Shown: positions 25,462 to 33,644 of the stretch, piece after piece
Layout of the letters: each line of letters starts with the position of its first letter
How positions within the stretch are numbered: position 1 is the stretch's first letter
Source: Thioflexithrix psekupsensis
GTDB lineage: Bacteria > Pseudomonadota > Gammaproteobacteria > Beggiatoales > Beggiatoaceae
Reading direction: 5' to 3'
Assembly (NCBI RefSeq): GCF_002149925.1
Contig: NZ_MSLT01000023.1
Span: 124,001 to 188,000 of the forward strand
Length of the DNA: 64,000 nucleotides
Notes under the pieces: model-generated
What the model was told of the DNA's origin: nothing
The model's database searches: none
Seen by the model: the letters and a program-made list of their open reading frames with translations, nothing else
Translations under genes and position numbers: made by a program

Positions 25462-25756
25462 GGGGTTGTTCTTCCAATGGGTTATGAAGGGATAAATTCA
25501 GAAAACAACGATCTTGACGCTGTTCACGCTGCCACGCCACAGGGTCGGCAATATCCCCAAACGGATTAAGTTTTGCAGCCTCTTCTAAAGCTTCAGCAAG
25601 GCGTTTGCGTCGCTGCTCATCAGATACTTCTGGCGCAATATCGCGCTCGCTACGCGCTTTTTGCTCCAAATAAATCGCATAATTGAGCAATTCAGCCTGC
25701 AAAGCCAAAGGCAATGACGCAGCATGTTGTTGAACTTGTTGTAAAATAGTATTCAT
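25451..25756 (-). CDS. Antitoxin-like protein (DUF2281 type), 101 aa
   Basis: 101 aa from ATG 25756. The first part (ILQQVQQHAASLPLALQAELLNYAIYLEQKA) has the DUF2281/antitoxin pattern, and the text EEAAKLNPFGDIADPVAWQREQRQDR is the toxin-binding tail found in many PIN-toxin antitoxins. The last residues (CFLNLSLHNPLEEQPHEK) run on into hsdS with an 11-bp overlap. No toxin gene follows, so it may be an orphan whose partner was lost. The start lies 1-2 bp from repeat copy B, so the repeat occupies its promoter or leader. Confidence 0.7.
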   Translation of the reverse strand: MNTILQQVQQHAASLPLALQAELLNYAIYLEQKARSERDIAPEVSDEQRRKRLAEALEEAAKLNPFGDIADPVAWQREQRQDRCFLNLSLHNPLEEQPHEK

Positions 25757-25757
25757 A

Positions 25758-25987
25758 ATAAGTAGTTAAATAAAAGTATTCAGGTATTAAAAACGTTCAG
25801 AATTTTCACATTTCTACCGCCCCCCTACCCCCCTCCTGCTAGGAGGGGGGAAAGAAGAAAAGAAGAGATGAGGTTATCTTGTTAAATTTTAACAATAAAA
25901 ACAACCTCTTTCTCCCCCTCCTAGCAGGAGGGGGCAGGGGGGCGGTAGAAATATTGATATGCCAGATTATTTTCCGTTAGGTACTTA
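25758..25987. repeat. Large palindromic repeat, copy B
   Basis: About 230 bp, the inverted counterpart of 20242-20461 including the same outer flanks (AAGTAGTTAAAT... at left, TTTCCGTTAGGTACTTAA at right). It has the same pair of CCTCCTGCTAGGAGG-type inner hairpins. With copy A it encloses 25.76-20.46 kb. The remaining 118 bp before hsdR hold that gene's promoter and no other feature. Confidence 0.9.
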
Positions 25988-26105
25988 AACCCGAATAATG
26001 CCATCCATATCGATTCCAGACACAAAAAACGTTTTACGCCTCACCACACCCCTGCTATAATTCCAAGCACAAAAAAATTCAATTGTCTATTCTCGCCATA
26101 AGAAA

Positions 26106-29078
26106 ATGAACGAACAACAAATTGAACAACTTCTTATCGAAAAACTACAACAACTCAAATACACCTATCGCCCCGACATCCGCGATAATTCTACATTAGA
26201 AAAAAATTTTCGCCAGCACTTCCAAAATTTACACCAAGTGCAATTAAGTGACAACGAATTTAAACACTTATTAGAACAAATTATTCTCCCAGATGTATTT
26301 GCTAATTCCTGTCTAATGCGCGAAAGAAAAGAGATAAAACGCGATGACGACACGATCTTATTTTATACCCTAATCAACACTGAAGACTGGTGCAAAAACA
26401 CCTTTGAAGTGATCAATCAATTGCGCATTAACACCCGCGATAGTCATCATCGTTATGACGTGATTTTACTGATTAATGGCGTGCCGATGGTACAAATCGA
26501 ATTAAAAAATTTAGTCATTAGCCCGCGCCGCGCCATGCAACAAATTGTTGACTACAAAAATGATCCTGACAATGGCTATACTAAAACACTATTATGTTTC
26601 ATGCAATTATTTATTGTCAGCAACCATAACAATACCTATTATTTTACCAATAACAACCTAAAACATTTTAGCTTTAATGCAGAAGAGCGTTTTTTACCCA
26701 TTTACCAATTCGCCGACAAAGAAAATAACAAAATAACAGCACTTCATGATTTTGCCGACAGCTTTTTAAGTAAATGCACATTAAGCAAAATGATTGCGCA
26801 TTATATGGTGCTATTAGTGGGCGAACAAAAACTGCTCATGATGCGCCCCTACCAAATCTATGCGGTTGAAGCAATTACAGATTGCATCAAAGAACATCGC
26901 GGCAATGGCTACATTTGGCACACCACAGGCAGCGGCAAAACATTAACCTCATTCAAAACCGCAACTTTGCTTAAAAATAACAAAAATATTTATAAATGCT
27001 TATTTGTGGTAGATCGCAAAGACTTAGACCAACAAACCCGCAAAGAATTTAATAAATTCCAAGAGAAATGCGTAGAAGAAAACGCCAACACAGAAACTTT
27101 AGTTACGCGCTTATTATCAGAAGAGGGTCAAGATAAAATTATCGTCACCACCATTCAAAAATTAGGCTGGGCATTGAATGGAAAAACCAAAAAAGATTAT
27201 AAACAACGTTTAAAATCTTTACGCGATAAAAACATCGTTTTCATCTTTGACGAATGCCACCGTTCACAATTTGGCGAAAACCACGAAGCCATTAAAAAGT
27301 TTTTCCCAAAAGCGCAATTATTTGGTTTTACGGGAACGCCTATTTTTGAAGAAAATGCCACCTCTCAATACATCGAAGATCAGCAAGCGTCCTACTTAAC
27401 CACCGCGTCTATTTTCCAAAAACAACTACACAGCTACACCATCACCCATGCCATTGAAGACAAAAACGTTTTACCTTTTCACATTGACCACTACCGTTTA
27501 GAAGGCAACACCGCAGAAAAAAACGACATTTTGACCAAAATGGCCGTCATAAAAGCAATTTTAGCCAAACACAATGCGGCGACCAATCAAAGAAAATTTA
27601 ACGCCATATTTGCCACGGCATCCATTAACAATGCCATTGAATACTATAAATTATTTAAAACAATTCAGGAAGAAAAACGCAGAGAAAATTCTCAATATTG
27701 TCCTTTAAATATTGCTTGTGTTTTTTCTCCACCGCCTCACGTTTCTGACAATCCTGACAGCAATCGAGAGAATCAACAAATTCAAGAAGATTTGCTGCAA
27801 GAAAAAATCGACAACCAAGAAGAACCAGAGCAAAAAAAAGCAGCATTAATAAGCATTATTAACGACTATAATCAACTTTACGGCACAAATCAAAGCATTA
27901 ACGAATTTGATCGCTATTATCAGGACGTGCAAAAGCGCATTAAAGATCAAGAATATTCTGCTATTTCTCCAGAGGAAAAAGCGAAAAAAATTGATATTGT
28001 CATTGTGGTTGACATGTTATTAACGGGATTTGATTCCAAATATTTAAACACGCTTTATGTCGATAAAAATTTAAAACATCACGGCTTAATTCAAGCCTTT
28101 TCCCGCACCAATCGCGTATTAAACGACACCAAACCCGATGGCAACATTATCGATTTTCGCCAACAACAAGCGGAAGTGGATGCGGCTGTTGCCCTTTTTT
28201 CAGGGAAAGACATAGACGAAGCCAGAAAAATCTGGCTCACCGATCCTGCGCCCGTGGTGATTGAAAAACTAGACGCGGCCATGACAGAATTGCGCGAATT
28301 CATGCAATTACAAGGTGTAGAATGCGAACCCAGCGCAGCGTACAACTTAAAAGGCGACACCGCTCGCGCCCAATTTGTGCGCTTATTTAAGCAAGTACAA
28401 CGCATAAAAACCCAATTAGATCAATACACCGATTTAACCGACACCGATAAAAATAAGATTGAAGCCCTTTTACCCGAAGAACAATTGCAAGGCTTTAAAG
28501 GGGCTTATTTAGAAACAGCCAAAGCATTAAGAAAACGGCAAATCGATGAAGAAAGCCCGCCAGAAATTCAAGAATTAGATTTTGAATTTGTGTTATTTGC
28601 TTCAACAATAATAGATTACGATTATATCATGACCTTAACCAGTCATTATTCAAGCGGCAGTGAAGAAATGACCCGCGAACAATTAACCGCCTTAATTCGT
28701 TCCGAAGCCAAATTTATTGACGGCGGCGAAGAAATTATTAACTACATCAACACATTAAAAGTTGGGGAAGGTTTAACGAAACAAGAAATTTTCGACGGTT
28801 TTACCCGTTTTAAAGAAGAATATTATGTGCGCGAATTAAATACCATCGCAGCAGCCCATCAATTAGAATTCACCGCGTTACAATCTTTCGTAAATCATAC
28901 AATAACCCGTTTTATATTGGATAGCGATATTCTGCGCGATTTATTTACCCCATTAGATTTAAGCTGGAAAGAAAAAAGCAAAGCAGAACAAGCATTAATG
29001 AAAGACTTAACGCCTTTACTTCAAAAAATCACACAAGGGAAAGAAATTACAGGATTAAAAGTTTATGAGAATTTATAA
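26106..29078 (+). CDS. hsdR: Type I restriction enzyme subunit HsdR
   Basis: 990 aa. The N-terminal nuclease domain shows the PD-(D/E)xK pattern (RYDVILLINGVPMVQIELKN near residues 115-135). The superfamily 2 motor follows: Walker A HTTGSGKTLTS near 275, then KCLFVVDRKDLDQQT, IIVTTIQKL, DEAH-type FDECHRSQFG, FTGTP, DMLLTGFDSK and QAFSRTNRV. The C-terminal helical part binds the methylase core. HsdR translocates and cuts DNA lacking the methylation. It is transcribed away from hsdS/hsdM, with repeat copy B between. It appears intact, which matters given the stop codon in hsdM. Start ATG 26106 follows AGAAA, a weak site. Confidence 0.96.
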   Translation: MNEQQIEQLLIEKLQQLKYTYRPDIRDNSTLEKNFRQHFQNLHQVQLSDNEFKHLLEQIILPDVFANSCLMRERKEIKRDDDTILFYTLINTEDWCKNTFEVINQLRINTRDSHHRYDVILLINGVPMVQIELKNLVISPRRAMQQIVDYKNDPDNGYTKTLLCFMQLFIVSNHNNTYYFTNNNLKHFSFNAEERFLPIYQFADKENNKITALHDFADSFLSKCTLSKMIAHYMVLLVGEQKLLMMRPYQIYAVEAITDCIKEHRGNGYIWHTTGSGKTLTSFKTATLLKNNKNIYKCLFVVDRKDLDQQTRKEFNKFQEKCVEENANTETLVTRLLSEEGQDKIIVTTIQKLGWALNGKTKKDYKQRLKSLRDKNIVFIFDECHRSQFGENHEAIKKFFPKAQLFGFTGTPIFEENATSQYIEDQQASYLTTASIFQKQLHSYTITHAIEDKNVLPFHIDHYRLEGNTAEKNDILTKMAVIKAILAKHNAATNQRKFNAIFATASINNAIEYYKLFKTIQEEKRRENSQYCPLNIACVFSPPPHVSDNPDSNRENQQIQEDLLQEKIDNQEEPEQKKAALISIINDYNQLYGTNQSINEFDRYYQDVQKRIKDQEYSAISPEEKAKKIDIVIVVDMLLTGFDSKYLNTLYVDKNLKHHGLIQAFSRTNRVLNDTKPDGNIIDFRQQQAEVDAAVALFSGKDIDEARKIWLTDPAPVVIEKLDAAMTELREFMQLQGVECEPSAAYNLKGDTARAQFVRLFKQVQRIKTQLDQYTDLTDTDKNKIEALLPEEQLQGFKGAYLETAKALRKRQIDEESPPEIQELDFEFVLFASTIIDYDYIMTLTSHYSSGSEEMTREQLTALIRSEAKFIDGGEEIINYINTLKVGEGLTKQEIFDGFTRFKEEYYVRELNTIAAAHQLEFTALQSFVNHTITRFILDSDILRDLFTPLDLSWKEKSKAEQALMKDLTPLLQKITQGKEITGLKVYENL

Positions 29079-29115
29079 TTTTTGGTAAAAGGATAAATAA
29101 ACCATGATTCACCTA

Positions 29116-29178
29116 TACCAAAATTAAGTCATTCATAAAATTTTTCTGTCAGAATCAGAATTTTAGGATTTTTAGATC
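29116..29178. repeat. Partial MITE copy
   Basis: TACCAAAATTAAGTCATTCA then AAATTTTTCTGTCAGAATC matches one end of the 191-bp MITEs in reverse orientation, preceded by TA, and breaks off after TTTTAGGATTTTT. The far end is absent. The rest of 29079-29423 is AT-rich, with a 13-codon frame at 29287 (MQNFFEHTPDEYK) behind AAGGAG that could be a leader peptide. Confidence 0.7.
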
Positions 29179-29330
29179 ACTTCAATTTGTTAAAAAAAAC
29201 TTAACTTGACAAGTGTAATAATTTTTTAGTAAAGGTATTTACAACACAAAAAAAGGGGAATAGCATTAAGGAGATAGTATTCTTGTATGCAAAATTTTTT
29301 TGAACACACACCTGATGAATACAAATAAGC

Positions 29331-29344
29331 ACGGTATATACCGT
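29331..29344. promoter_or_regulatory. Perfect 14-bp palindrome, possible operator
   Basis: ACGGTATATACCGT is a perfect inverted repeat about 80-90 bp before the first gene of the exported-protein cluster (ATG 29424). Its size suits a dimeric repressor. No regulator gene is adjacent and the match to any known operator is not established. Confidence 0.35.
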
Positions 29345-29423
29345 TAGTGATTAGGGATTCAGCAGGACAAATTGTTTTTGTATGCTGTATTTTTTAATAA
29401 CCCAAAGTGTTGGATACCACAAT

Positions 29424-30020
29424 ATGAAATTTTTTATTCAGAAATTAGCCACGATTTTTGTAATCACAAGCAGTAGTGCGTTGACTACAGCATGTGCTGA
29501 AGGAGGCGATGAATATGCGCATTTGCTTGAGGATAAAAAACAAGAGCAAGCCGTAGATGCTACCTCATTAAACCAACCACCTACCTTTAGCCTTGATAAG
29601 AATATTGTTGAGTTGCTGGGGGTAGAAACAACTGGTGTGTTATCTTCTCCAGATTCTGTTCAAGCCTACCAACTTGAATTTGAACCAAAAACTGAAACAC
29701 CCCCAGTTGAAACTTTCTCTGGCTTTCCAGTTGTTGGGGAAAATGTTGCTTTAAATAAAGCACAAATTGAGCAGTTACAATCAATCATTTTCAACTACGC
29801 CAACTACAATTTTGAATACGCAGAAAAGTGTGGTTTTTATCCACAACTCGGTTTTTCATTTCACCAAGCAAAAGAGCAAGTTGATCTGCTTTTAGATGTG
29901 AATTGTAAAAAATGGCAATTTTCTCACCAAGCGAAATTGGTGAGTGGTAGCTATTATGAGGAAACAATGCCTGTACTTATTGGCTTGTTTAAAGAGCTTT
30001 TTAATAAAAGTTCCGAATAA
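29424..30020 (+). CDS. Putative lipoprotein, unknown function
   Basis: 198 aa from ATG 29424. The start MKFFIQKLATIFVITSSSALTTAC-AEGG is a lipoprotein signal with lipobox L-T-T-A-C; the longer frame from 29382 would bury this signal. The mature part has an acidic, probably unfolded stretch (about 25-90) and a folded region (100-198) with two cysteines (EKCGFYPQLG and DVNCKKWQ) that could pair. I recognise no family. It is followed by the caspase gene after 33 bp and is probably the first gene of the exported-protein cluster. Confidence 0.7.
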   Translation: MKFFIQKLATIFVITSSSALTTACAEGGDEYAHLLEDKKQEQAVDATSLNQPPTFSLDKNIVELLGVETTGVLSSPDSVQAYQLEFEPKTETPPVETFSGFPVVGENVALNKAQIEQLQSIIFNYANYNFEYAEKCGFYPQLGFSFHQAKEQVDLLLDVNCKKWQFSHQAKLVSGSYYEETMPVLIGLFKELFNKSSE

Positions 30021-30053
30021 GGCAGATTTTTATTTAAATTTGGAGTTATTTTA

Positions 30054-31040
30054 ATGTCGAACTCACGCTTAATTTATTTGCTGTTTTTTACGTTTATGCT
30101 CTGTTGTTTTGGGCAAATCTCCACTACCCATGCTGCCAATTTGTATTCTTTTATCATGCTTGATACAGATGACAGAGACATTGGTGCAGATAGAGACCTC
30201 ATCTCCATTGATACGTGGCTGACAAAAATCTCAAGAAATACAGGATTAATTGAAAAACGTCATATCCTGAAAATTGAAGGGGATATGGTGTCAGAACAAA
30301 AAGGTCTTGAACAAGCCAAAGCATTGTTAGAAAACTCTGGTCACGGGCCAGGCGATGTAGTTATTTTTTACTACTCAGGACACGGATTAAGCAGTGAAAC
30401 AAGCGAAAAATGGCCGCGCTTGGCTATGGGGGGGAAAACTACTAAGTCCCAAAATTTTTTAGAAGTTGAATATGTCAGGGAGGTTTTATCCAAGAAAAAC
30501 CCACAATTGCTGCTGATTTTGGTGGATGCCTGCAATAATTCGGCACTTCCCATTTTTCCTTCGCTAACTAAAGACCTTCTTTCTAATCCTGAACTACCAG
30601 AAAGTTACAAAAAATTATTTCTGGGTTATGAGGGGATTTTAATCGCCAGTAGTTCAAAAAAAGGGGAGGTCTCCTATGGAACTCAAGTCAGTGGCGGGGT
30701 GTTTACCAGAGCGTTTGCTGATCAATTGAGAAAGCAATTAATTTCAACCTCTCCCAGTTGGGAAGCCATTGCTACAGCACTAGACGGTAAACCATTAACA
30801 CCAGGAGGGGCGTTTACTGACACTAAGCAACACCCGCAGTTTGATATAAGCAAACTGAAAGCAAAAAACGGTGTACTTATTCACTCTCCCGCTCAACCTG
30901 TTGTTTCTCCTCTGCCTTCTGTTGTTTCCCCTCCACCTTCTCGGTTGTTGTGTAAGGATGGGCCTAAAGCCTACTTCAAAAAAGAAGGGCGTAAATGTTG
31001 TTTTATTTCTCATAGTAATGAGGAAATCATGTGTTATTAA
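30054..31040 (+). CDS. Exported caspase-family (peptidase C14-like) protein
   Basis: 328 aa with a signal peptide (LIYLLFFTFMLCCFGQISTTHAA). The caspase-like domain covers about 30-260: FYYSGHGLS with catalytic His110 and LLILVDACNN with catalytic Cys160, the dyad of metacaspases and other C14 peptidases. GVFTRAFADQLR is the usual late strand-helix pair. A proline-rich linker (VVSPLPSVVSPPPS) joins a small Cys-rich end (CKDGPKAYFKKEGRKCC). Expected to be a secreted or periplasmic protease; substrates unknown. GGAG precedes ATG 30054. The next gene, 21 bp away, is a homologue with both catalytic residues missing. Confidence 0.86.
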   Translation: MSNSRLIYLLFFTFMLCCFGQISTTHAANLYSFIMLDTDDRDIGADRDLISIDTWLTKISRNTGLIEKRHILKIEGDMVSEQKGLEQAKALLENSGHGPGDVVIFYYSGHGLSSETSEKWPRLAMGGKTTKSQNFLEVEYVREVLSKKNPQLLLILVDACNNSALPIFPSLTKDLLSNPELPESYKKLFLGYEGILIASSSKKGEVSYGTQVSGGVFTRAFADQLRKQLISTSPSWEAIATALDGKPLTPGGAFTDTKQHPQFDISKLKAKNGVLIHSPAQPVVSPLPSVVSPPPSRLLCKDGPKAYFKKEGRKCCFISHSNEEIMCY

Positions 31041-31061
31041 CCAATTTTTTGGGATTTCAAT

Positions 31062-32291
31062 ATGAACAAAAAAATGTACGCATTATTGTTGGTTGTTACT
31101 TGTTATTTACCCGTCTCTGTTTTTGGGGCATCTGTTCATGGAATTGTTCTGGGAAACACCAGCGATAGAGAAACAGCCCGATTTGTCGAAAAAGACTTTT
31201 TCAAAGTTGTTGATTTTTTGCAGAACGTGACGAAAGACAGCGGTCTCCCGTTGGAATTGCATAAGATGATGAGCGGGGAATTGACAACAGCCAATTTAGA
31301 TAATAAAATCAAAGAGTTAAGATTGTCAAGAGACGATGTCGTTTTTTTCTACTATCTGGGCGCGGGCTTTTCCCGTGTTAATTCGGAAACACCTCTACCG
31401 CAATTGCAGCTCTCTGATAAGGAGGTTAGCTTTAGCGAAGTTGTAGAGTTTATCAAAGCTAAAAATCCCCGCTTATTGATTGCGGCGGCTGATGCGGGTA
31501 ATTTGATCGTTTCTGAAGAGGTTAAGGAAAGATCAATGGGGGCGGGTAAACGTAAGGACATCGGGGCAACGATTGTTATGGATTCGCATTTGGGTTATCG
31601 AGATTTTCTCTTGAATGCCAAAGGGACTATTGTTGTTGCCAGTGCGATGCCTGATCAATCTCCGCTCGGTACGGATGAGGGAAGCTATTTTACTAAGAAT
31701 TTCTTAGAGCTTTTAAACCGTCAGTTGTCTTCTGGAAATTTTAGTTTGGTGCGTTTTATAGGTGAAGTGGCTGCTTTGGAATTTGAAAGCGATGGTAAAA
31801 AACAACATCCTTTTGTTGACGACAAAACCAGCGCAATTGATTTCACACCAAGCTCTGTTCAATCAGCAGACAATGATTACTTTTCAGTCACCATAGAAAG
31901 CAGCACAAAAACCCTGAGTAATGGTGATGCTTTGCAAACAGGTGACGGAATCAGAATTCGTCTGACTCCCAGTGATTCGTGTCAGAAGCGGGGGTGTTAT
32001 CTGGAAATCTTTTCTGAAAATGTAGGGACTCAAAAAATAATTCCTTTGTTTCCCAGAAAAGGAATACAGAATGAAAATCCCATTTACAGTAATTTAGCCT
32101 TGCCTTCAGAACGAGGATTTTATTCAGTAGATGGGGATAAGGGAGAAGATGTCATTTACTTTTTCGCCTCCTATAGTGATATTTCTCAGCGGAGTACAGC
32201 GAAAACCATAGGGGAATATATTGTCCCTGACCACATCGAATGTACGGAGGATTCAAATTGCATTCATAAAATTTCTTTTCAACACCAATAA
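31062..32291 (+). CDS. Exported caspase homologue lacking the catalytic dyad
   Basis: 409 aa with a signal peptide (MYALLLVVTCYLPVSVFGA). The first ~250 residues follow the same fold as the preceding gene: DVVFFYYLGAGFSR aligns with DVVIFYYSGHGLS, and PRLLIAAADAGNL aligns with PQLLLILVDACNN. The catalytic His is Ala101 and the catalytic Cys is Gly146, so it is a pseudo-enzyme. Residues about 265-400 form a separate beta-rich domain (YFSVTIESSTKTLSNGDALQTGDGIRI, then EIFSENVGTQKIIPLFP) resembling DUF4384-type domains that often accompany caspase proteins. It may bind or regulate the active partner, or bind substrate. This is inference from order and homology. Confidence 0.8.
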   Translation: MNKKMYALLLVVTCYLPVSVFGASVHGIVLGNTSDRETARFVEKDFFKVVDFLQNVTKDSGLPLELHKMMSGELTTANLDNKIKELRLSRDDVVFFYYLGAGFSRVNSETPLPQLQLSDKEVSFSEVVEFIKAKNPRLLIAAADAGNLIVSEEVKERSMGAGKRKDIGATIVMDSHLGYRDFLLNAKGTIVVASAMPDQSPLGTDEGSYFTKNFLELLNRQLSSGNFSLVRFIGEVAALEFESDGKKQHPFVDDKTSAIDFTPSSVQSADNDYFSVTIESSTKTLSNGDALQTGDGIRIRLTPSDSCQKRGCYLEIFSENVGTQKIIPLFPRKGIQNENPIYSNLALPSERGFYSVDGDKGEDVIYFFASYSDISQRSTAKTIGEYIVPDHIECTEDSNCIHKISFQHQ

Positions 32292-32334
32292 TCAACCAAT
32301 TGTTTAGGTTTTATTCAACTTTGGAGTATTTTAA

Positions 32335-33465
32335 ATGCTTAATTTTTTAACTCATTTTTTGAGATGGCCGCCGTTGGTCTTCTATCTGCTTATGCTGACA
32401 ACGGGGGGGGTTAGTGCGCAAATAAGTGGTGGTGTCCAGTTTTGCCAAGAGAATCCCCGTGCATGTGGTTTATATTCTCAAGCTGAGTTTGATAGTGCGA
32501 GAGAAGCAGGAAAACAAGAGTGCCGAAACGACCCCTCATGTAGCACCACCGTGATTCAAGACACCAACGGCTCCACTCAGGAGGGAATTAATCAGTGCAT
32601 AAACAATCCCGATACGTGTGGCCTAGTTTCTCAAAGTGAGATCAATAGTGCGAGAGAAGCAGGAAAACAAGAGTGCCGAAACGACCCCTCATGTAGCACC
32701 ACCGTGATTCAAGACACCAACGGCTCCACTCAGGAGGGAATTAATCAGTGCATAAACAATCCCGATACGTGTGGCCTAGTTTCTCAGAAGGCTTTTAATG
32801 ACGTTCAGAAGGCTTTTGATGACGTTGAAGTGATAAAAAAAGCTTTTGAGGGTGAACTTAGCGGTTTTAAGTTGGAATTTGATCGCATCCATAGTGAGTA
32901 TAAAAAAATTGCTGAATGGCAGCCGTTAAAAGCTAAGGAAGAACTTCCAGCATGTGAAGACGGGAAAGTGGTTATTGATGACAAGAATGTGCATGGAGTT
33001 GTTCTGAGTATACCAACCAGTTTATTGCCAGGTTATTTTCCCGAAACTCCCAACAATTGTTATCATGTAGTTGCTGGCATATCATCTGTTCTCTCGTCGG
33101 AATGGAATATTTTCCCCCTTTTTATAGCGAATAGCGGAGAAAACGTAAATCAAAAACCAGCAGGGACAGCCAATGGAGAACCAGCAGGGACAGCCAATGG
33201 AGAACCAGTGGGAACAGCCAATGGAGAACCAGCAGGGACAGCCAATGGAGAACCAGTGGGAACAGCCAATGGAGAACCAGCGGGGACAGCCAATGGAGAA
33301 CCAGCGGGGACAGCCAATGGAGAACCAGTGGGAACAACCAATGGAGAACCAGTGGGAACAGCCAATGGAGAACCAGCAGGAACAGCCGACGGAGAACCAG
33401 CAGGAACAGCCAATGGAGAACCAGCAGGAACAGCCAATGGAGAACCAGCGGGGTCAACTGAATAG
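32335..33465 (+). CDS. Exported repeat-rich Cys protein with PAGTANGE tail
   Basis: 376 aa, signal peptide ending VSA-Q near residue 28. The N-terminal half has a repeated 51-residue Cys module (C-x4-NP-x2-CGL-x-SQ ... GKQECRNDPSC): two DNA-identical copies and one diverged copy. Next comes a helical region (about 148-200), then a non-repetitive segment with two Cys (ACEDGKVV, NNCYHVVAG). The tail is 12 perfect-length octapeptides P-[AV]-G-T-A-N-G-E, likely an extended linker or surface spacer. Similar Cys-N-P-x-x-C-G modules occur in exported proteins of Beggiatoa relatives. Ribosome site TTGGAGT precedes ATG 32335 as for the caspase gene. Function unknown; probably secreted with its neighbours. 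Confidence 0.78.
   Translation: MLNFLTHFLRWPPLVFYLLMLTTGGVSAQISGGVQFCQENPRACGLYSQAEFDSAREAGKQECRNDPSCSTTVIQDTNGSTQEGINQCINNPDTCGLVSQSEINSAREAGKQECRNDPSCSTTVIQDTNGSTQEGINQCINNPDTCGLVSQKAFNDVQKAFDDVEVIKKAFEGELSGFKLEFDRIHSEYKKIAEWQPLKAKEELPACEDGKVVIDDKNVHGVVLSIPTSLLPGYFPETPNNCYHVVAGISSVLSSEWNIFPLFIANSGENVNQKPAGTANGEPAGTANGEPVGTANGEPAGTANGEPVGTANGEPAGTANGEPAGTANGEPVGTTNGEPVGTANGEPAGTADGEPAGTANGEPAGTANGEPAGSTE
32492..32786 (+). repeat. Tandem 153-bp repeat inside the Cys protein gene
   Basis: Two 142-bp stretches, 32492-32633 and 32645-32786, look identical base for base with a 153-bp period. A third, diverged unit is seen at protein level just upstream. Identity at third codon positions points to a recent duplication or gene conversion. 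Confidence 0.9.
33157..33444 (+). repeat. 24-bp tandem repeat, 12 units
   Basis: Twelve units of CCAGCAGGGACAGCCAATGG plus AGAA with scattered substitutions, coding PAGTANGE octapeptides. A partial thirteenth unit precedes the stop codon. The unit length is a multiple of three, so unit gain or loss keeps the frame. Long open frames on both strands here are by-products of the repeat. Confidence 0.95.
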
Positions 33466-33487
33466 TTCTCTGAAACTTTAAGCAATA

Positions 33488-33519
33488 GCGAGGAAAATGT
33501 GTTCCTACAATTTCCTCGC
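33488..33519 (+). terminator. Probable terminator hairpin of the exported-protein cluster
   Basis: GCGAGGAAA (33488-33496) pairs with TTTCCTCGC (33511-33519) 22 bp after the stop of the repeat-rich gene. The following CTTGCTTGG is only weakly T-rich, so efficiency is uncertain. Confidence 0.5.
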
Positions 33520-33644
33520 CTTGCTTGGCCGAATCCACAGGATTTAAGACTCGGTGTTATTGCAGTCTCAACAGTAATTCTCTAATACATGAAGGGATGA
33601 ACTTAATGAAACAGATTGAAAAAGCAAGATTGCTTTTCCTACTA

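Noticed and set aside
20242-25987. Prophage or integrative element
   Set aside because: No integrase, portal, capsid, relaxase or tRNA attachment site is present; the inverted repeats are non-coding palindromes also found as a fragment at 10351.
31062-32291. Second active caspase
   Set aside because: The aligned catalytic His and Cys positions are Ala and Gly.
33157-33444. Possible CRISPR array
   Set aside because: Units are contiguous with no spacers and code for octapeptides inside a gene.
33122-33538. Long open frames on the minus strand and in a second plus frame
   Set aside because: They come from the 24-bp tandem repeat, whose period keeps every frame open; they have no ribosome site and no family similarity.
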